From JADLHS01 sp036274115 (GTDB taxonomy: Bacteria > Verrucomicrobiota > Verrucomicrobiia > Limisphaerales > JADLHS01), in assembly GCA_036274115.1 (NCBI GenBank), contig DASUGI010000107.1, forward strand, positions 1 through 64,000: a stretch of DNA of 64,000 nt, given 5' to 3'. Of the stretch, positions 34,443 to 43,063 are shown one piece after another. The first letter of the stretch is position 1, and every line of letters begins with the position of its first letter. A model generated the notes under the pieces. That model was given only the letters and a program-made list of their open reading frames with translations. It was not told the origin of the DNA and did no database searches. The position numbers and the translations under genes are program-made.

Positions 34443-35339
34443 ATGCGGACTAACAAATCGATCTTCCCCTGCTGGACACTGCCAGGCTCAACGGCAATGC
34501 GGTCAGCATTCACTCTGATTGAACTGCTCGTGGTTATTGCGATTATTGCCATTCTGGCGGCGATGCTGTTGCCGGCGCTGTCGCGGGCCCGGCTCAAGGC
34601 GCAGGGGGTGCACTGCATGAACAGCCACCGGCAGCTGAGCCTTGCCTGGCGCATGTACTCCGAGGACAACAACGACTCACTACTTTATGCGAGCGCGCAC
34701 GTGAGCCATCTGAGCGACCCCGCCCATCCGAGCTGGGCTTCCACCTGGGTCACCGGCAAAATGGATTTTAACGCCGGGAATCCTTCCAACTACGATCCCA
34801 ACGTAGACATTTACAAAAGCCCGATGTGGCCTTATTGCGGGAAGAACCTCGGCATCTGGCGATGTCCGGCGGATCGTTCGGGCGTCACCGTGGGGGGCCA
34901 GTTCCGTCCGCGGATCCGCACCATGGCGATGAACGCTTTCGTAGGCGGCTTCGCCGGTGAAGCCATCTCGACGGGGGGCATGATTCCCTACCGGGTTTAC
35001 CTGAAATTCAGCCAGTTGTCCGTGCCCGGTCCCACCCAGGTGTTTGTCTTCCTCGATGGACGGGAGGACATGATCAACTGGGGGAACTATTTGCAGAATA
35101 TGGCCGGCTACAAACCCCTCGCCCCTGCGGCTTATGGCTGGGTTGACATGCCGGGCTGGTACCACGGAAACGCCGGTGGCCTCTCCTTCGCGGATGGCCA
35201 CTCTGAAATTCATCGTTGGAGGGACGGGCGCACCTGCTCCCCCATCAAGAGCACGGGTTACGACGGCAGCTCGGTGACTCCCGCAGCAAACAGCGTGGAT
35301 GTGGCCTGGATGCAGGATCACTCCACCCGCCCCAAATAA
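34443..35339 (+). CDS. prepilin-type protein with H-X9-DG motif
   Basis: Type II secretion or type IV pilin-like protein of 298 residues. A short basic leader ends at Ala-22 (RSA/FTLIE), and the mature N-terminal helix is FTLIELLVVIAIIAILAAML. Here the residue before the cleavage point is Ala rather than the usual Gly. The C-terminal part carries the H-X9-DG motif (HGNAGGLSFADG) that defines the large prepilin families of Verrucomicrobia and Planctomycetes. The ATG at 34443 gives a 22-residue leader; an ATG at 34497 would give a very short one. These proteins are thought to assemble on the cell surface. It is followed by the Calx-beta protein and lies divergent to the ECF operon. Confidence 0.88.
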   Translation: MRTNKSIFPCWTLPGSTAMRSAFTLIELLVVIAIIAILAAMLLPALSRARLKAQGVHCMNSHRQLSLAWRMYSEDNNDSLLYASAHVSHLSDPAHPSWASTWVTGKMDFNAGNPSNYDPNVDIYKSPMWPYCGKNLGIWRCPADRSGVTVGGQFRPRIRTMAMNAFVGGFAGEAISTGGMIPYRVYLKFSQLSVPGPTQVFVFLDGREDMINWGNYLQNMAGYKPLAPAAYGWVDMPGWYHGNAGGLSFADGHSEIHRWRDGRTCSPIKSTGYDGSSVTPAANSVDVAWMQDHSTRPK

Positions 35340-35386
35340 TCGTCGCCGCTTTAACATTTCCGCGAACCCACTTTCAGCCGCAAACC

Positions 35387-38300
35387 ATTACGAACCGAAC
35401 AGACACTCCTAGGAACCCAAGAAACACCCAGCGCGTCGCCCTCGGCGCGGCCCTCGGATTGCTGATGTGCGCCACGCCGTCGGCGTTGCGAGCCACGCCG
35501 TACGCTTCCGGCATCACCAATAACGCAGGCACCATTTCATTCATCCTGAATGAATCGGCGGACAACGTGAAAGTCATCTTCGATGGCGGTGGTCCCGGAA
35601 ACACGAACGACCTGGGCGCGCTGCCCAAAGGCGTGGCCAGTTTTTCACTGGGCGCGCATACCTCGTGGGAAATTCACGTCACAAAATCCACCGCGCAGGT
35701 GTGGACGCAGATCAGTGACGACAACAATGTGTTCAACCAGTTCTACCAACCGCGCAGCACAACGGTGAACCGCAACCCGGCCAGCCCGGCCTTCGGACGC
35801 GTTTACGTGTTGGAGATGGGCAACGCGTCGTTGGGAGGCACAACGGCAAGCGGACGCACCATCAACAAGGGCATCTACGCCCTGAACGCCGACTTGAGCG
35901 ATGCGCTGGGGCAAGGCAACACCGGGTTGAAAGGCGGCCTTGATAGCATCGTTGGCGAGAACGGCAGCAGCTTTTTCTTCAGTGTCAATAGTGCTTACGA
36001 CCCCTGGAAACTCGTGGTTGGAGAGGACGATTATGTTTACATCCCGAACGCGAACAATCCCCTGGGCGCGCTCGCGCGCATTGATCCGAATCTTACCCTT
36101 GGCGGACTGGTGCTGGAGGGCGTGGGTAACACGGTTCGTTCCGATCTGCATACCGTCGTTTACGGTGTCAAAGTAACCGGCTCGCTCGCTGCAGGCACAC
36201 TATCCGTTCTTGGTATTGATGGTCAGTGGCCTGCGGGTGACAACTACGTGCTGCGCTGGGATATCAATGGCGGAGCCACGCCGGAAGCGCCCTTGCCCGT
36301 AGCGACGGTGCCTACGCCGCTGTTTCGGGCGGGCCTTGCGGCCGAGCAGGATTCCGACCTTGATGTGGATCCGGTCACCGGCAACATCTTTGTGCATTTT
36401 TATCGCGATGTGGTCGTCGCGGGCGTGCCCGGGTTGCAGGTTTTCAGTCCGTCGGGAACGCAGCTTTACACCTCGGTCAGCGGGACCAATGACGCATTTC
36501 GCCTCACCCGCAGCATCCGGATCTCGCCAGACGGCAGCAAACTGGCCATCTTCCGGTCCGACCGCAAAACCGTCATCCTCGGTTTGACCAACGGCGTGCC
36601 CGACCTGTCGAACTCCAATCTGGTGGTGACCTTCACCCAAAGTGGCGCGATCACCTCGCGCTCGGTCGATTGGGACGCCGCCGGGAATCTTTACGTCGCC
36701 AACAACGGCAATGAACTGCTCCGCACCTTCTCGCCCGGCGGCAGCAAGACCGCGATCACCAAATCAGACGGCACCTTTGCCCTGGTCGCGCCGTCCACGG
36801 TCGTCAACGTAACGGCTGCGACGCCCACAGCCAACGAAGCCGGCCCGGTCAACGGCGTCTTCACAATCACACGCACAGGCGACCTCGGACTGCCGCTGAC
36901 GGTCAATTACACCATGGGCGGCACGGCGACTGCCGGCGGGGGTGGGGACTACGTCGCGTTGCCGGGCTCGGTAACGTTCCAGGCCGGCGCGATTTCGACC
37001 AACCTCACGGTGGCGGTCACCGACGATTCGGAAGTCGAGTTTACCGAGACGGCTATTCTGACGATCGGCGGCAGCCCGGATTACGCCATTGGCACGGGCG
37101 CGGCGACGGTCAACATCCTTGACGATGAGCCCGCCACCATCACGCTCGCATCGGCCACGGGCGAGACGCGCCTGCTCGAAGGTTACTCCGCGCAGAAGCT
37201 GAGCTTCACCCTCACCCGCAAGGGTCTCCTCAGCTCGGCGCTGGATATCAACCTCGCTTACTCCGGCACGGCGACCGCCAGTGCGGATTACAATGCCCCG
37301 GCGAGCGTCGCGCTCGCGGCCGATGCCGTCACGGTCACGGCTTTTGTTACGCCCATTGATGATGACAACTACGAAGGCAACGAGACCCTGGGTGTCGCCA
37401 TCGGCGCCGGCACCGGGTACATCAGCGGCACTCCCTCGGCCACCAACGTGACCGTCATTGAAGACGATTATCCCGCCGGGACGGTGCTGTTCGCAGACAA
37501 CTTTGATACCGATTCCTCGGGACTTTGGACGGTCAACGCGTTTGACGGCGCCAATGCCTCGGCAACGTTCGCTGAAGATTACAGTGTTACCGGGTATGTG
37601 CCGCCGTCCAAACCCGGCGGCACGACCAAGGGTCTGGTGTTCCGCGCCAACCTCGCGGCCAACCTTTCCCGGAACGCCATCAGTACCTCGCCCACGGGCC
37701 TCAGTCTCACTGGAGATTACCGCCTGCGCTTCAAGGCGTGGAACAACTACAACGGCCCGCTGTTCCAGGGCGGCTCCGGTTCCACCTACCACCTCACGGG
37801 CGGCGTTGGCACCACCGGCGACCACGCGCAGTTCTTTTTCGGCACCGCGGACGGCATCTGGTTCGACATGAGCGGCGATGGCGCTTCGACCCTCTCCGTC
37901 GGCGATACCAGCGCTTACGCCGGCAACATCCAGCTGACCGGTGATTACGGCGTTTATGCTGCCGCTGACACTGAGGCCGAAACACCGCGCTCCTCGGGCA
38001 ATGACTACTACTCCATCTGGGGCGGCATTCAGGCACCACAGGCGCAGGTCACTGCGTACTCCGCGCAGGCGGGCACGAGTGAAGCAGGTGCGTTTGGCGT
38101 CTCCTGGCACACCGTCGTCATCGGCTATGAAACCAACACGGTGTATTGGGTGATTGACGGCATCCCCATCGCCGCGGTCCCCGACAGCTTCGCGACCCTC
38201 GGGCCAAACGTCTTCGTCGGCTGGGCGGATAACTTCAACAACAGCGCGACGTCGTTCCCGAACCCGGCCGCCATGAGCTTCGGCATCATTGACGACCTCC

Positions 38301-38554
38301 GCGTCGAAACGATCGGGTCTGCGCCGATTCAGATCCAAATCACCGGCATTCAGATCGTCGGCGGCAATGTTGAGATCACCTTCAGTGGCCCGACAGACAA
38401 AGTCGCGACCGACTTCAAGCTCCAAAGCACTGCGACTGCCACCGGCACGTTTGCCGATGATAATGCGGCTACGCTGTCGGACGTGGGAGCGGGATCATTC
38501 AAGGCGACCACCGCACTCAGCGGTACGAGCCATTTCTACAAGATCAAACTTTAG
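35387..38554 (+). CDS. exported Calx-beta domain protein without a normal start codon
   Basis: Surface or secreted protein of about 1055 residues. After a probable signal peptide (QRVALGAALGLLMCATPSALRA) comes a region of about 440 residues with a propeller-like character (FGRVYVLEMGNAS, GEDDYVYIPNANNPLGALARID, SVDWDAAGNLYVANNGNELLRTFSP). Two Calx-beta domains follow (AGPVNGVFTITRTGDLGLPL, DDSEVEFTETAILTI, DDNYEGNETLGVAI), then a concanavalin-like region and a C-terminal domain common on verrucomicrobial exported proteins. No ATG, GTG or TTG lies between the pilin stop and the signal peptide. An ATT at 35387 gives a sensible signal peptide, so the start is tentative. A far-upstream TTG at 35216 would overlap the pilin gene by 124 bases. 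Confidence 0.7.
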   Translation: MTNRTDTPRNPRNTQRVALGAALGLLMCATPSALRATPYASGITNNAGTISFILNESADNVKVIFDGGGPGNTNDLGALPKGVASFSLGAHTSWEIHVTKSTAQVWTQISDDNNVFNQFYQPRSTTVNRNPASPAFGRVYVLEMGNASLGGTTASGRTINKGIYALNADLSDALGQGNTGLKGGLDSIVGENGSSFFFSVNSAYDPWKLVVGEDDYVYIPNANNPLGALARIDPNLTLGGLVLEGVGNTVRSDLHTVVYGVKVTGSLAAGTLSVLGIDGQWPAGDNYVLRWDINGGATPEAPLPVATVPTPLFRAGLAAEQDSDLDVDPVTGNIFVHFYRDVVVAGVPGLQVFSPSGTQLYTSVSGTNDAFRLTRSIRISPDGSKLAIFRSDRKTVILGLTNGVPDLSNSNLVVTFTQSGAITSRSVDWDAAGNLYVANNGNELLRTFSPGGSKTAITKSDGTFALVAPSTVVNVTAATPTANEAGPVNGVFTITRTGDLGLPLTVNYTMGGTATAGGGGDYVALPGSVTFQAGAISTNLTVAVTDDSEVEFTETAILTIGGSPDYAIGTGAATVNILDDEPATITLASATGETRLLEGYSAQKLSFTLTRKGLLSSALDINLAYSGTATASADYNAPASVALAADAVTVTAFVTPIDDDNYEGNETLGVAIGAGTGYISGTPSATNVTVIEDDYPAGTVLFADNFDTDSSGLWTVNAFDGANASATFAEDYSVTGYVPPSKPGGTTKGLVFRANLAANLSRNAISTSPTGLSLTGDYRLRFKAWNNYNGPLFQGGSGSTYHLTGGVGTTGDHAQFFFGTADGIWFDMSGDGASTLSVGDTSAYAGNIQLTGDYGVYAAADTEAETPRSSGNDYYSIWGGIQAPQAQVTAYSAQAGTSEAGAFGVSWHTVVIGYETNTVYWVIDGIPIAAVPDSFATLGPNVFVGWADNFNNSATSFPNPAAMSFGIIDDLRVETIGSAPIQIQITGIQIVGGNVEITFSGPTDKVATDFKLQSTATATGTFADDNAATLSDVGAGSFKATTALSGTSHFYKIKL

Positions 38555-38574
38555 TCGGTCAACCTGGTGGACCA

Positions 38575-38606
38575 ACGGCGCTTGCCAACCGCAAGCGCCG
38601 TTTTTT
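38575..38606 (+). terminator. rho-independent terminator of the Calx-beta gene
   Basis: A perfect 11-bp GC-rich stem (38575-38585 with 38591-38601), a 5-base loop and a run of T residues. It begins about 20 bases after the stop codon at 38554. Confidence 0.85.
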
Positions 38607-38627
38607 CTTTGTGCACCCGACACGCCC

Positions 38628-40469
38628 TCAAAGCTGTAGCTTCGATTGTGGATACCGCCAAACCCAGTCGCCCAATTCAGGATTGGGTGCGCCGCCAGGT
38701 ATCTGACTGACCTTACCTGCATCGTCGGTCGCATTCCACCCGACCGAGTAAAGGATGAAACTGCCGTCCTCCGTTCGGCGATACTTCAAGGGCTTGCCGG
38801 TGATAAGGTCGTGCGGAATCTGCCCAAGGAATTTGGGAGATAGCGCATCAAGTTTCTCAGGGAATCGCCCATTCGCCAGGCGATAGCGTTCCAGGGCGAT
38901 GGCAAGGCGCGCAAAGTCTAACGTCTCTTGGGCGAACACGAATTTTTTCGCAGCCTGGGTCAAGGCAGGAAGCAGCATGTTTGCAAGCCGGTTGTAGGGG
39001 GAAGGAGCGGCTCCCAGTCGACTCGCCGCACCTGACAACTGAACGGCATTCGACGATGAGTAGGTTCGGTGCGCTAAATCAATAGCACGATCAACATGTT
39101 CGTCATAGAAACGCCAAACCGTGGCCTTGTTCTGATCGAACCAGCCCCGTGGGATGGCCAGGGCAAAACAATTCAACAAAGCTTCATTCTCACGAAAACC
39201 TCTCGGGAGTGGGAGCAATGGTCCAAGGGGTTCGTAAGCACCTTTCAGGTCCCGCCGGTTGCGCTCCAAATAGTCAACGATCTGGCATACACTCGCTTTT
39301 TCGCGAGCCATGACATTGGTATAAGACTTCAAGAAATCAAACTGCGCCAGGTGGGCGTCTAAGTGAGCTAGTTGGGGATCATTCCATCGTTGATCCGCCA
39401 GGCCTTCCCAGATTGGCTGAACCTCGATCTGGAACATCGCGATGTGGATGAGTTGCGAGATCAAAAATGGTTCATCCCGGATCAGATCGTTGAAACGCAT
39501 CATGAGCACGATGTCGTCCAGTGCTGAATCGGAACTCCCTGCTTGCAATTCTGCGCTCGTGCGCAGTCGCAGGACGAAGATAACGCTTTTCAGCATGGAC
39601 AGATGAGGCAACAGAATCTCCCCGGGATTCTTACTCGCATAATCTAGCGGGAATCGCGCGTAAGGTAGTGCACTCGCCTCCCGCAATTGCTCGATGATGT
39701 TGTTGTTCCGGCTTAACGCCAGCAACACATCCTCCGCTGGAGATCGTGGTTTTGAAGGAATTAGAAAGTAATTGGTTCGGTGCGCCAGTCGCCGATAGTA
39801 GTCCTGCCAGAGAGTGAGATCGGTTGTTGTCGCCAGCTGCCAACGACCGGATTCGTTACTGGTCATCCACAAAACCTCCGGTAGCTCTGCCTTCAGGTCG
39901 AAAAGACGAGCCTTGTTCGTTTCACCGAAAGCGCGAACCCGGTCACCGTACCAGGTCATTGCTTTTTCGGCCCCCATCTGAGTGGTAACGGCCTCGACCC
40001 AGATGGAGTCCATGGCGAAGTTCTTGTCGTCAGGCACAGCCGGTGGCGCCAGCTCCGCCAGCGTCAGTTTTTCACCGCGCGCCACGGAAGTCTGCCAGCA
40101 TTTCAGCCACGCGCGTTTCCCCCGATAGTTCTCCACGGTATAGAACAATAAAGTGAAGAGAATAAGCGCCAAACCTGCCCCTAACAAAAACAAGGACAGA
40201 ACGGGTTTGCCGTCGGACTCGTCACGGTGTCGAAAAACTGACAGCACCCAAACCAGTCCCGTCACAACGCTGCCGGTGAGTACCGCGCGAAGGAGCTCCG
40301 TCTTGAAGTTGATGTTGCCGAATTGTTCTCCGGCCGAGATTTCGAGAAACACGTTCGCGCAAAGCGTCACGGCGAACGAAGCAACCGCCAACCACAACCA
40401 TGGTTTGTTGAGTCGGCCACGGCTGGCAAAACTGCTGGTGTCAGATGGTTGATCCACTCTCTTTTCCAA
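38628..40469 (-). CDS. hypothetical membrane protein, paralogue B of the ECF-operon protein
   Basis: Membrane protein of 613 residues with three predicted N-terminal helices (LWLAVASFAVTLCANVFL, LLRAVLTGSVVTGLVWVLSVF, LSLFLLGAGLALILFTLLFYTVENYRG). It ends in ALERYRLANGRFPEKL, IPHDLITGKPLKYRR and ILYSVGWNATDDAGK. The layout, the VENYRG junction after the last helix and the C-terminal motif match the 596-residue protein at 31440-33230. The two may be related by duplication although they now lie about 7 kb apart. Unlike its paralogue it has no sigma factor next to it. The function is unknown; the C-terminal part resembles the soluble domain of pseudopilins, so a role in an envelope assembly is possible. 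Confidence 0.75.
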   Translation of the reverse strand: MEKRVDQPSDTSSFASRGRLNKPWLWLAVASFAVTLCANVFLEISAGEQFGNINFKTELLRAVLTGSVVTGLVWVLSVFRHRDESDGKPVLSLFLLGAGLALILFTLLFYTVENYRGKRAWLKCWQTSVARGEKLTLAELAPPAVPDDKNFAMDSIWVEAVTTQMGAEKAMTWYGDRVRAFGETNKARLFDLKAELPEVLWMTSNESGRWQLATTTDLTLWQDYYRRLAHRTNYFLIPSKPRSPAEDVLLALSRNNNIIEQLREASALPYARFPLDYASKNPGEILLPHLSMLKSVIFVLRLRTSAELQAGSSDSALDDIVLMMRFNDLIRDEPFLISQLIHIAMFQIEVQPIWEGLADQRWNDPQLAHLDAHLAQFDFLKSYTNVMAREKASVCQIVDYLERNRRDLKGAYEPLGPLLPLPRGFRENEALLNCFALAIPRGWFDQNKATVWRFYDEHVDRAIDLAHRTYSSSNAVQLSGAASRLGAAPSPYNRLANMLLPALTQAAKKFVFAQETLDFARLAIALERYRLANGRFPEKLDALSPKFLGQIPHDLITGKPLKYRRTEDGSFILYSVGWNATDDAGKVSQIPGGAPNPELGDWVWRYPQSKLQL

Positions 40470-40510
40470 TCTTGAAAAGTGATCGCCTGCGTTTTATCAA
40501 ACCCTGGCAC

Positions 40511-40585
40511 TGGTAGGGACGCGTTCCACCGCGTCCCCATCTTTCCGTTCACAAGTTTGGAACGCGGTGGAACGCGTCCCTACCA
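40511..40585. repeat. REP/MITE-like palindromic element with 24-bp perfect arms
   Basis: The arms 40511-40534 and 40562-40585 are exact inverted copies of 24 bases around a 27-base loop region. The arm core contains GGGACGCGTTCCACCGCGTC. The same core occurs inside the SIS gene (7643-7700), and part of it (GTGGAACGCGTCCC) in the YyaL-type gene (29555-29571). It lies between the divergent-end genes at 38628-40469 and 40620-41381. No coding capacity is evident. Confidence 0.85.
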
Positions 40586-40619
40586 AACGTTCATGGGCGG
40601 TCTAGCCGCGATTCAACAT

Positions 40620-41381
40620 TCACAATCCAGTTGGATGGTCCAGGAACGTCCACGGCACGCGAAATTTTTTGGAAAGATGCGCCGCCAATGCTTTGACGCC
40701 GAAGGTCTCCGTCGCGTAGTGCCCGCCGTAAAGAACGTTGATACCCAGTTCCTCCGCCATGGCATAAGTCCAGTGTGGTCCTTCGCCAGTGATGAACGTG
40801 TCCACGCCCTCGATAGCGGCTTGCTTCAAGTCGCCACCGGCTCCACCCGTCACCACGCCAATGCGCCGACAGATTCTCGGGCCACCTGGTATCACCAAGG
40901 GTCGAGTGCCCGTCGCACGCGCCAGGCGAGAGCCCAATTCCTCACGGAAAATTGAGGTGACCGCCTGAAGCCCGATGCTTTGGCCTTGGCTCGGAAAAAA
41001 GGGCTTCAGTTTCTTGAACCCAAGCGTGGCGCAAAGCTGAGCGTTGTTGCCCAGTTGGGGATGGGCATCCAATGGCAGGTGCGAACTATAAATTGCGATG
41101 TCGTTCTGCATCAGCAGGCGGATGAGTTCATACTTCTTTCCGGTCCATGGATGCGAGGGCGACCAGAACAAACCGTGGTGTACGATCAGCAAATCCGCCT
41201 TCGCATTGATGGCCAACTTCACCGTGGCCAGACTGGCATCGACGGTCGCCGCAATGCGCGTGACCTTCCCGGAATTCTCCACCTGCAGTCCATTCACCGC
41301 ACCGTTGTAATCACCCATTTCCGCGGTGCGCAGGAGGCGGTCGCAGTATCTGACCATTGCTGACAGTGAAGGGTTCGGCAT
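40620..41381 (-). CDS. Nif3-like dinuclear metal center protein
   Basis: Protein of 253 residues of the NIF3/YbgI family (DUF34), hexamers with a dinuclear metal site. The metal ligands are seen as the LLIVHHGLFW pair and LDAHPQLGNNAQL near the middle. The C-terminal GGHYATETFGVKAL motif provides the second His. An internal insert carries the GVVTGGAGGDLKQAAIEGVDTFITGE part of the fold. DUF34 members are linked to GTP cyclohydrolase-like reactions or to metal homeostasis, but no function is settled. The ATG at 41381 is preferred over a GTG at 41399. It is followed downstream by the palindromic element at 40511-40585. Confidence 0.88.
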   Translation of the reverse strand: MPNPSLSAMVRYCDRLLRTAEMGDYNGAVNGLQVENSGKVTRIAATVDASLATVKLAINAKADLLIVHHGLFWSPSHPWTGKKYELIRLLMQNDIAIYSSHLPLDAHPQLGNNAQLCATLGFKKLKPFFPSQGQSIGLQAVTSIFREELGSRLARATGTRPLVIPGGPRICRRIGVVTGGAGGDLKQAAIEGVDTFITGEGPHWTYAMAEELGINVLYGGHYATETFGVKALAAHLSKKFRVPWTFLDHPTGL

Positions 41382-41428
41382 AGGGCGGGATGAGAGCACA
41401 ATGTGCCGTCAGTTAAAACGCTTTTGTT

Positions 41429-42964
41429 TCAAGGTGACGCTGGTGCTTGCATGCCGAGACGTCTTCGCATGACCAAACCTTGTTGCGCTTCCCGGGCCAT
41501 GCGCACCAGTTCCCAATACGGCGGGGTGTAACCATGCTGAGTTCGGAACGCCTGCACCTGCGGATTAAGCCAAGCCGTCAAGTCGCCATGGTCCTGCGTC
41601 AGCTTGTCGGCTCGTAGCGCGACGGTCGCGCTCATGCCCTCGGGAATCGGGCCAACTTTGCCAAAACAATTCAGCAGCACACTCCAGGCTTTGGCCAGTC
41701 GCGCCACTGGCAGCATCCACCGGTTGTAACTCAGCTTCTCACCGCGCTCCGCGCGTTCGAGCATCACGTCGATCACTGCATTGTCCACGTGGTCCTTCAA
41801 CAAGGCGTCGGGATCACGCCACTCGGCGACCACGCGCAACTGCGGGTCATACTCCAAATCGGACGGCTCCTGGCTTTCAAAATTACGCACCCCAAGCGCC
41901 GCCAGCCACGACGTGACACCCCGTGTCGAGAGCTGTGACAGATGAGTCCACAACGTTATGCCGAGAGGTTGATAGGCAGCCGTCGCGACTTCCGAGCAGA
42001 ATTGTTTGCTGGGATCCGAATGCTCCATCGCGAAGTCGTAGGGAATATGGCGTGCCAGGGAGTTACTCAATGCCCGCGACGCGGCGCGGTGTGGCAGTAG
42101 CGGGTCGGCCACCATCGCAGGAAGATTTCCGCGCAAGCGCAGCACCATGATGCGCAACTTGGTTTCAGCGAGGTAAGGTTCGATGGGGCGCACGCTCACG
42201 CCGCTTTCGATATGAGATTCGATGACCGAAACCTTCCGCGTCTGTTCATCGACGTGCACGAGTGCAATGTGCGAAAAGTTCCCGGGATAATCATTGCCGC
42301 GCGCAATCAACGCGGAGGTGGCCGCACCGCCGCGAGAGACCAGGATGTCGCCACTGTGAATTTTCAGACCGAGCATTTCCGCGCTGGGCGTTTGTTGATG
42401 GTCGTAACTGTCGGCCCCCTCCAAGGCATTGGTGGTGGGTGGCACTTGCAACAGGACTTCTTCCACCGCGGCCCGGCTGCCGTAGAGCAAGCGGTAAAGG
42501 CGACGACGCGCCTCCTCGGTACCCGGCCATTGTTCGGATTGCCATTTGACCAGGTGTCGCATCCGCCCGGCGGCGGCGTGCAAGTTGGGCAATCGTTCGG
42601 GACACACTGCGGCGACCGGCGCGAGGTCAAAGAACGCTGCTTCCAACGTATCAAATTCCGGTGCGTCTGGCGGCAGCCTGGTTTCCGCCACGCGGTTGAG
42701 CGCCGACTGCACTTTCTCGAACGCTGCGTCAAAACGAGCAAGCCGTTCCTCCGGCGTCAATCCTCGCGCCTCGCGGAGTCGTGTCTCCAGTTCCTTCCAG
42801 AAGGCATCCCGATTCCAGCGGAACGGCTCTTTCCCCGCGCCTTTGGGTTGTGGTGGTTCTGATTCTGGAATCAGCAACACGATGTAGAGCGCCAACAAGG
42901 CAAGCACGACGCGCCCGAACCAGCGCGCGAATCGTTTGCGACCTGACTGAACCGCAGATGCCAC
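41429..42964 (-). CDS. YiiX/YebB-like permuted papain-fold hydrolase, membrane-anchored
   Basis: Protein of 511 residues. An N-terminal membrane helix (VVLALLALYIVLLI) leads into an Arg/Glu-rich helical region. The middle contains LGLKIHSGDILVSRGGAATSALIARG and NFSHIALVHVDEQTRKVSVIE, followed by the cysteine segment SKQFCSEVATAAYQPL. The His-first, Cys-later order is that of the circularly permuted NlpC/P60 or YiiX group (peptidase C92-like). Such enzymes may act on peptidoglycan peptides or lipids. The N- and C-terminal extensions (about 190 and 150 residues) are not recognised. It lies 47 bases upstream of the Nif3-like gene on the same strand. Confidence 0.7.
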   Translation of the reverse strand: MASAVQSGRKRFARWFGRVVLALLALYIVLLIPESEPPQPKGAGKEPFRWNRDAFWKELETRLREARGLTPEERLARFDAAFEKVQSALNRVAETRLPPDAPEFDTLEAAFFDLAPVAAVCPERLPNLHAAAGRMRHLVKWQSEQWPGTEEARRRLYRLLYGSRAAVEEVLLQVPPTTNALEGADSYDHQQTPSAEMLGLKIHSGDILVSRGGAATSALIARGNDYPGNFSHIALVHVDEQTRKVSVIESHIESGVSVRPIEPYLAETKLRIMVLRLRGNLPAMVADPLLPHRAASRALSNSLARHIPYDFAMEHSDPSKQFCSEVATAAYQPLGITLWTHLSQLSTRGVTSWLAALGVRNFESQEPSDLEYDPQLRVVAEWRDPDALLKDHVDNAVIDVMLERAERGEKLSYNRWMLPVARLAKAWSVLLNCFGKVGPIPEGMSATVALRADKLTQDHGDLTAWLNPQVQAFRTQHGYTPPYWELVRMAREAQQGLVMRRRLGMQAPASP

Positions 42965-43012
42965 CGTGCGATGCTACGAACCCATCGCCGAGTTTCAAGT
43001 GATGCTTGTTGG

Positions 43013-43040
43013 TTGCTTTCTGCGCGCAGCTTTTTATAGT
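43013..43040 (+). promoter_or_regulatory. predicted promoter of speA
   Basis: TTGCTT at 43013-43018 and TATAGT at 43035-43040 are 16 bases apart. They lie in the gap between the divergent YiiX-like gene and speA, with a leader of about 17-20 bases to the ATG. Confidence 0.45.
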
Positions 43041-43063
43041 GCGCTCGAATTGATTGAACTTAG

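Noticed and set aside
36764..38425. 553-codon minus-strand frame
   Set aside because: Shadow of the Calx-beta gene; Arg/Gly/Val-rich with no domain. The plus strand carries the recognised repeats.
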